Below are positions 57,141 through 64,000 of a stretch of 64,000 nt of DNA, piece after piece. The stretch lies in NCBI GenBank assembly GCA_016584305.1, contig JACEEZ010000082.1, positions 34,276 through 98,275 of the forward strand. The letters are read 5' to 3'. Position 1 is the stretch's first letter. Every line of letters starts with the position of its first letter. The notes beneath the pieces are model-generated. The model did no database searches, had not been told where the DNA came from, and was given only the letters and a program-made list of their open reading frames with translations. The stretch comes from Chionoecetes opilio. Lineage: Eukaryota > Arthropoda > Malacostraca > Decapoda > Majidae. The translations under genes and the position numbers were made by a program.

Positions 57141-57603
57141 TTTTCATAGGAAGAAGAATTCTTTTACTTTCCCTTTATTATTTTTTTTCTGATAAATAAA
57201 TTAGCAGCATGCATAAATTAGCGTTACCAAATAAAACCTCATCAATCGGGAAAAAATTACCCGATTTCATGATGTCATTATTTAGTTGACGCTAATTTAT
57301 ACATGCTGCTAATTAATTATCAGAAAAGGAAATATATCAATGAAAGCTAATACAATCCGCTTCTATTGATATTCCCCATGTAAAAAGTTTCTCGCAAATA
57401 TTAAATGGCGAAGAGTTTAACTGAATATTAAGTTATTGCATATTTCTTGAGTGTCTCATAATGGCCTTTCTTTAGTGTGTTTTACGGTTTTTTATTTGAT
57501 AATATTATAGAACAAACATTTCCGAAGATAGTATAGCTACCTTTTATACTGATAAACATATATTTGGTAGGGGAAAATTACCATAAGCTGGCAAATTATG
57601 GGT

Positions 57604-57913
57604 ACTCCGTGGTGTAAGGGCTAGCACGCTCGGTTCACAACCGAGAAGTCCCGGGTTCGATCCCCGGGCGGAGCGGAAACAGTTGGGCTGTTTCCTTAAA
57701 ACCCGAGCCCTGTCCACCGAGCAGTGAATGGGTACCGGGTGTTAGCCGGGGGTTTGTAACCCGCCTCCCGGGGTGCTGGCTTCGGCCAACACTATAAGCA
57801 CTAGCGGACAGCTCTCTAGGGGTAGTCTGAGAGAGAGCTGTCTGGTTACAGTGGAGATCCATCTCAGCTGCGTCGATAACTGACGAAATTCTTCAAACAT
57901 CAAACATCAAACA
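57604..57913 (+). mobile_element. SINE-A (second copy, in the duplication)
   Basis: Nearly identical to 53251-53558, including the CAC anticodon loop and CATCAAAC tail. Confidence 0.9.
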
Positions 57914-58299
57914 CGGGCGGCAAGTGGAGTTTGTTGGTCCTCCAGCTCGCATCTCCCGCGCCTGTCACAGCCACAAGAAGGGCTGTGACGTCACGTGCAA
58001 AGCACCTATATATAATAACAATAATGAAAATTTGATCTAGGTTAGATTTGTATAGTGACACCTGTGTAATATGTAATGATCCGTTTTCTGTGATGGTCTG
58101 CCCTCAGGGATAGAGGGAGGGAGGTTTCACAGAGCGGCATTGTCAGCTGAGCTGCAATCGGCAAATGATAACACGCGCCTCAGATTCTGAGGCTCAGAGC
58201 CAATGAGCGTTACGCTACCATACGTGTCTCGGCAGTCGGAGTAGTCACTAGTCAGTTCTTGGTCTTGGTACTAGTCAGGAGTCTGTTCGAGGAAAAAAA

Positions 58300-58462
58300 A
58301 GAAAAAAAAAACCATAATACCGAAATCCAATACCGACCAAATAATATACCGATACCGGTATACCAATGCAATACTAGTACCGAAAAATAAAAATACCGGT
58401 AATACCGGTGCTAAAATACCGGTATTTCGGTATACCGGATACCGGTGCACATCCCTACCCTG
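58300..58462 (-). mobile_element. hAT-like MITE fragment (in the duplication)
   Basis: Minus-strand terminus TAGGGATGTGCACCGGTATC, a cleaner hAT-type end than at 54105. Confidence 0.6.
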
Positions 58463-58830
58463 CATGTTCTTACGAGAAGGCTGTAATGGTTGGCCCTCGC
58501 TTGTGGTGGCGAAGGCTGGAATTTTTTAGTGACACCTGTGATGATTTGAGGCTCACACTGCCCTCTGATGCCCTTCACCGCACTCACAGTCGAAGGTGAG
58601 GTTGATAGGCAGTAAGTGAGTGTATTCGCCACTTGATGTGGAATAAAGAGTTCCTCCTGGCGAGACTTGAAACTCTTGACCTTGACCTCACCCACTTCTA
58701 GAGTATAACCAAACGGCCACCATTTTTAAACAATTGCCTATAGAGTTGCCCCAGGCACGAATCAAACCCTCGCATGTTGAGCTCACCCACTTCCAGATGC
58801 TTACCACTCAGCCATCCCCTCCCCACTGTC
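58463..58830 (-). mobile_element. SINE-B' (in the duplication)
   Basis: Copy of 54106-54450. Confidence 0.75.
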
Positions 58831-58914
58831 ATGGATAGATATTGTCAGTAGTAAGGCCTTTCTTGGCATCTACTGAAACATACGGCTATGTAAGCTAGGC
58901 TGTGCAACATTTTT

Positions 58915-59255
58915 TTTCTTCTTCTTTTGAGGGCTCAGGTGGTTGGCCTTGCACATTCTGGAGATCGTGAATGTCGGTCGCTCCTCACCCGTTGGTGGCG
59001 CAGGCTAAATTTTTATAGTGACACCTGTGGTCTTAGGTGAAGATCCCGTATTCTGCGATGTTCGGATCCTGGGTCAGGCTCATGCTGCCACCTCGTGTTT
59101 CCAAGGGTCGCACTCGCAATCGAAAGAACAGGTAAAAGCTACATACGGTTTCTTAAGCCACTCGACGATGGATTGACAGTTTTTTTCCTTGGTGGGACTT
59201 GAAATCGGGAACTTACGCTCACCTACCAGGTTCTTGTCTACCACTTTAAAAGAAG
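58915..59255 (-). mobile_element. SINE-B (in the duplication)
   Basis: Copy of 54541-54875. Confidence 0.75.
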
Positions 59256-59384
59256 GTCATGATGTGTAAGTTAGGCTGTAATTAGGTTTAACATGGATTT
59301 TTACCTTTAGCACCAAACAATTGCTCTATCACATCAAAACCTACACTGTACCATAATTTTTTTTTTTAAGTCAAGGGGGCCTTC

Positions 59385-59465
59385 TATATTTTATATAAAA
59401 TATATATATATATATATAGTATATATATATATATATAAAATATATATATATATATTTAGTTTATT
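59385..59465. repeat. TA microsatellite
   Basis: Counterpart of 55012-55080. Confidence 0.9.
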
Positions 59466-59754
59466 AGATGACATGAACAGAAAATTTTAAAGGGCAAACC
59501 ACTAACTTGTGACATGATTTCAGCCTGTAAAAAAAATTTAAAACATTTTAAACTTTGAGAGCATTTTGAACAGTAAGTCTTAGAGTATGAGCTTGGGTGC
59601 TCAAATAAAAAAATGTTCTCACAGCAGTATTAGGCGATTTTTCAGTACAGCCAACTCCCGACGAACAGCATGCCACTATTTTTTTCTCATTGTCTTATAT
59701 GTTTTTGTACTCATAAGAAGTTTTCTCTAGGGTTTTTCTTTAGATCTATGCTCT

Positions 59755-59838
59755 TACACATTAGAACAAAACATCAGTGCTTATAAACCTTCATGGGGAA
59801 AGGTTTATAAGCACTGATGATTTGTTCTTATGTGTGTC
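59755..59838. repeat. Hairpin repeat (in the duplication)
   Basis: Counterpart of 55376-55456. Confidence 0.85.
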
Positions 59839-61009
59839 TTGTATGTGTTCTTATTTGTTCCATGACTTTCATGGAAGTCAAAAGCTGAACGTACTGCACA
59901 CAGACTGTAGGAAAGAAACATTGCCGCCGCTTATGGACAGTGGTGTCAGGTCCAATCAGAGGCCGTTTCAGAGTTATTCACTATTTTTGCAGCTTTAACC
60001 ATTTTTTCCCCACATATATGTGCAAATATATTTAAATATCCGGCCGTTATACTATTTGAGAAATGGTGCAGCTGCGTCACTGCCCTCCCGAGATCCAGGA
60101 ATGACTAAGCAAGGGAGTGCGCGATCCGTAAATAAGGGGTGTTTAAACACAAAGAATGTGAAGGAAGTTTACTTAGATCCTTCCACTTCACAAAAAAAAT
60201 ACACATACCAACACAGAACATTACAAAAAAAGATCCCGGACACTCAAGCCAGCTCGTCACATCTCCACTATGAGCACAAGCTGACACCAGGCACTCAGAG
60301 GGGCAGGCTGAGAAGGATTGGTGACGAAACCATCAGCAAGAGTTGCGAGAATGCCAGCTAGGGTGGAGAGAGTAGAACAGTATTCGCTTCAAGGCTTGGA
60401 ACTCTCTGATGAGATACATAAAATTGGATGACTTGAAGCTTTGGTTGAAGCTTCGAAGATGGTCGAGACGGGATGCGAAGAGTACGGAAGGGAGGATGCG
60501 AGGCAGTCAGATGAAATATCGAGCTGGTCAGGAAGCATGTCCCCAAAGTGGCAAGGGAAGAAGACATGGGGGGAAGATGGGGGGTAGTACTAGGTAAACG
60601 ATGGACATTGAAGGCAGCAGTGGAGGAGCAAATTGTTGAAGTGGTGTGTTTCCCCCTTACATACGTAGATCTCACATCTAATGAGTTCACATCTAACGAA
60701 TACGCATCTATTGACACTATTGGACCTCTGCCTATATTCGTATCTAACAAGGGAAAGTTTTGAATCTAAAGAAATCCCGGACGCGCGGTTCAAATCAGGG
60801 CCCCCACCTTGGCCGGTGGGGTGACTTTATTTGCATCCACCATCCCCACCCCACCGCCTCTCCTTAGTCTCCTTTTAGTCCCACCAATCTTAAACTGGCG
60901 GTTTGGACGGGGCATGTCAGGAATGCTCTTTGTCACATATTGAAAATAATTGAGCTTAACTTTTGAGATATCTGTAAAGGGTTGTTCGAAAAAGTCGTCC
61001 TTCTAACTT

Positions 61010-61180
61010 ACTCTGAACTAAACTACTGAACTGTATATTATGCTTATTGTATTTCACATCTGTAAAGGTTTTCCCGCGTGCTTGGCCAGCCAGCTACACG
61101 GCCGCTATGAAATATAAGGTGCCTCAAAAATTCAAATTCCAGTCAGATTTTATCCCAGGGACTACTTTGCTAGAAATAAT
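61010..61180 (+). repeat. Dispersed repeat, copy 3
   Basis: Counterpart of 56620-56805. Confidence 0.75.
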
Positions 61181-61639
61181 AGCGCGTTTTCGCGACCGCC
61201 TCTTGCCCGGGCTGGACTGGACTAGTCCCGGTGGCCACTGTTTTCGCGAGGGCGCATTGGACCGGGCTGGAACGGGCGAGACTGGGCCAGGCCAGCGAGC
61301 AGGACCACGTTGGACTATTGTGGGGAGAACTGGCGCATGCGCACTACAGTCATCGGGGAAGATGACCAGGAGCTTCTCGGCTGCTGATAAGATATGAAAC
61401 ACCATGATGGCCGACCATAAGACTAAAGTAATTTCACGAAAATTACAATATTCGCAATTTGCTGAAACAACATCTTGGGGAAAAAGAATGTACCATAAAC
61501 AACACTATAGTCGCCCTGCACTAATTCACCGGGCGCCATTATTACGAATTTTAGCATCACTACAGACTTTATTGTCCTGAAACTTTGGGCTATTGTTATT
61601 AGATAATTAAGCTACGTACTGTCACGTGATGTGTTGTAG

Positions 61640-62395
61640 TGGGGTTAAAACTCGTAATAAAAGTGTAACCATTTCTGCAAATATTGATACAGATAAGAAA
61701 ATGTATTTTTTTAACAAAAATATTCTATAACCATTCTTTTTGAAGCTTCTTTTAGCGTGAGATAAAGTTAAAAAAAATTAGGGGCGGCCATAATTTTACC
61801 AGGGGAGGGGTTGCCGCTCGGTGACTTTTTAAATGATTTAATTAATGTTTCTAGTAAGGAGAGCATTACATTTCTTATAAAAACCAAAAATTGGTATTAA
61901 TGGACATGTTATTACAATAACAGTACATAAAAACGCAGGGCTTAAAAAACAATACGAAAAAGGGCTAACGACATCGTGTCGGGGGGAGGGGAGGATGGAA
62001 CACGTGCTCAGCTGTCGGCGTGACCTCGCGCCTATCACTCCTTCCTCCCCCGCCCCGACGAAATTGCCACTTAGCCTTGTACTACATATTTTTATTACAG
62101 CCCTGCTGTTCTCATGTCTGCTTATTTAGTAAAAACTGTCCATTAAAACCAAATTTGTTGTTATAAATAATGTAAAGCTATTACTATAAACTTATGATTA
62201 AATCATTTAAAAGTCACCCGGGGGAAACGCCTGCCGGTAAAATTAGGGTGCGCTAATTTTTTTAAATTCATCTACGCTAAAGGAAGTTTCAAAAAGCTAT
62301 GGTTAAAGAATATTTTGTGCTTTAAAATTTCATTTTCTTCATCTGTATCAATTTGCGAAACTCGTGTTCACCCCGTATATGCCCCCCTGCGACAC
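61640..62395. repeat. Long palindrome, ~370 base arms
   Basis: Left and right halves are reverse complements with small differences, meeting near 62012. Paired blocks include TGATACAGAT, AAATATTCT, TTTTAGCGT, GTGACTTTTTAAATGATTTA, TTAATGGACA and GCAGGGC; the centre is a G-rich/C-rich pair. Possibly a foldback transposon; no coding frame spans it. Confidence 0.85.
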
Positions 62396-63034
62396 TAGTG
62401 TAGTGGGGACTATAGATGTGTTATTAACGGTAAATTAAATAAAATTTTTATCATTCTTTTTTTCACTCTCCCTGCTACTTGACTTCCCTTGAGTAAAAAA
62501 GCGCGCTTTTTTAAAAAACTTGGATTTTTGCCGGGGACCGCCCACTTGATCTCCCAGCCAAAAGGACGACGAAGGACGGGGCCAGTTCGTCATTTTTGCG
62601 ACCATCAGTCATCTGCACCGGTCTGGGCTAGAGTACCTGTATTATATAGAGTACGAAACTCATTTTTGGGCGCCATATTGGGGCCAAGGCTCCTCGTTCA
62701 CCCAAGACCCGGGGAATTCCAAGGCATTACCCCCGCAGTATATCAGTTAACATGTATAAAATAGACTTTTTCTTCGGAAATGTTTGTTCTATAAATTATC
62801 ACTAAAACCCTAGTAAAAACACATTAAATAAAGGTCATTATGAGACTCTGAAGAAAATGATGAACTTAACATTCACTTAAAACTCGTCTCATGTTAACTT
62901 TGTGGGGCAGCTTATAAATGGCAGATATCTGTAAAAGTTCCCTACAAGCAGAATTTAATTAGCTTTTTCCCTTGACATATTTCGATTTCGATACTACATA
63001 ATCCATGGGAAACATTAAGGTTAACTAAATAAAT

Positions 63035-63035
<1 letters not shown>
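62396..63035. other. Degenerate arm F copy and spacer
   Basis: 62765-62990 contains TTCGGAAATGTTTGTTCTAT, AAAGGTCATTATGAGACTCT and TTAATTAGCTTTTTCC, a worn copy of arm F plus the palindromic MITE end. The rest is unassigned. Confidence 0.6.
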
Positions 63036-63072
<37 letters not shown>

Positions 63073-63324
63073 CTCCCTCCTTCTCCTCTCTCTCCCTCTC
63101 CCCCTCCCCCTCTCTCTCCTCTCTCTCTCTCTCCTTTTTCCTTTTCTCTCTCTCTCTCTCTCTCCGTGAAAAAGAGAGAGAAGAGAAATAAAGGAGAGAG
63201 AGAGGAGAGATTAGGAGTAAAAAAAAACTTTATAATTCCTCTCTCTCTCCTCCCCTCTCTCTCTTCTTCTCTTCTCTCTCTCTCTCTCTCTCTCTCCCCT
63301 CTTCCTCCTTCTTTTCTCTCTCTC

Positions 63325-63358
<34 letters not shown>

Positions 63359-63360
63359 AA
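63036..63360 (+). repeat. CT microsatellite
   Basis: Long CT-rich run with a short GA-rich reversal near 63165-63215. Frames through it are spurious. Confidence 0.95.
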
Positions 63361-63364
63361 AATA

Positions 63365-63662
63365 TATTATAAAAAAAAAAAAAATATATATTAATATATT
63401 ATATATATAATTATATATATTATATATATATAAAAATATATATATTATATATATATATATATATTTTATATATATATATATTATATATTTTATATATAAA
63501 ATTATATTTTTATTTATAATTATTTATATATATATATATTTATTATATATATAATATATAATATTTTATTTATTTAATATATATTATATATTATATATAT
63601 ATAAAATAATATAAAATATATATATTATATATATTTATATATATATTAAATATATATATATA
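63365..63662. repeat. TA microsatellite
   Basis: Interrupted TA/TATAT run. Confidence 0.95.
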
Positions 63663-64000
63663 GGGTGGTGTGGGGGACACCGATATTAGTGGGAAAAAAA
63701 TTTTATAAAAAAACCATTTTTTACCTGAGAGAGGCACACTTGCCCAAAACAAACTTCCAATTGGCCCCCTTGGTACCTCATGAATCTTAACTCAATAAAA
63801 AGGGTCATTTAAAGGTTTTTTATAAATTTTTGGCACCTCGTCCGGTTCCCCCCCACGAGGGGGGGCCCGATCAGGGATGGGGGGGGAAACCCTATGATAT
63901 TTTTAAAAATCATATTACATCAAAAATTATTTGTTTTTTTGCCTGAAAACACATTAAGCAACCTAGAACCCCCCAAAAAAAAAAAAAAATTTTAATTTTT
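63663..64000. other. No recognised feature
   Basis: Homopolymer-rich, noisy sequence at the window end; nothing recognised. Confidence 0.4.

Larger units (their letters stand above)
57141..61510. repeat. Contig-overlap duplication 3, second copy
   Basis: Direct copy of 52797-57139 with mainly small indels. After CACTATAG at 61510 it goes on into new sequence, while the first copy stops at the N. Confidence 0.9.

Noticed and set aside
57141..61510. A real recent tandem duplication of 4.4 kb
   Set aside because: Borders coincide exactly with an N, as at two other places; contig overlap is simpler.
63034..63372. Ser/Leu-rich 112-residue frame
   Set aside because: Translation of a CT microsatellite.

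Overview
The window looks like a repeat-saturated chromosome segment of an arthropod, most likely a decapod crustacean. Evidence: several degenerate tracts of the arthropod telomere-type unit (TTAGG/CCTAA), tRNA-derived SINEs with a conserved GGTACC-type core, RTE-like LINE, Gypsy LTR elements, a Helitron, very long TA/CT/GA microsatellites and spliceosomal-type introns in transposon genes. The species call is inference. I found no convincing intact host gene; nearly all coding similarity belongs to mobile elements, and most reading frames are broken.

Layout. 1-4740: degenerate Gypsy-type retroelement G1 (minus), interrupted by a SINE. 5088-5712: dispersed repeat and another SINE. 6133-8600: minus-strand remnant of a large uncharacterised transposase-like family. 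8822-11520: AT-rich repeat present twice. 11343-22306: element P1, with ~310 bp terminal inverted repeats, holding two divergent genes: a minus-strand gene for a large protein with XPG/FEN-like nuclease motifs and a plus-strand Cys-rich transposase-like gene. Its right TIR is split by an RTE LINE with an 11-bp target duplication. 23114-44766: a Gypsy element G2 swollen to ~21 kb by nested insertions: TIR element L (with a Helitron inside), TIR element R (7.7 kb, same termini, opposite orientation), a 3.9 kb repeat-rich insert in the integrase, and a 282 bp MITE with a TAA duplication. 44769-45905: the 3' end of a third Gypsy element G3 (minus), tail to tail with G2. 45908-53665: a nested series around P2, a second TIR element carrying a GC-rich relative of the P1 nuclease gene. 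52797-61510: SINEs, hAT-like and palindromic MITEs, present twice. 61640-62395: a long palindrome. 63036-63662: CT and AT microsatellites.

Assembly caution. Three single-N positions (10188, 17591, 57140) each sit exactly between two direct copies of 1.3-4.4 kb. The copies start and stop at the N, and sequence noise rises toward it. These are best read as unmerged contig-end overlaps, so the apparent tandem duplications are probably false and many frameshifts may be sequence errors. A 654-base N gap lies in G2 (23602-24255).

The most interesting biology is the P1/P2 family: TIR-bounded elements coding for a multidomain protein that joins N-terminal Cys-rich modules, a conserved middle domain and an XPG/FEN-like nuclease module, in P1 paired head to head with a separate Cys-rich transposase-like gene. 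The combination recalls Academ-type DNA transposons, but assignment needs a profile search.
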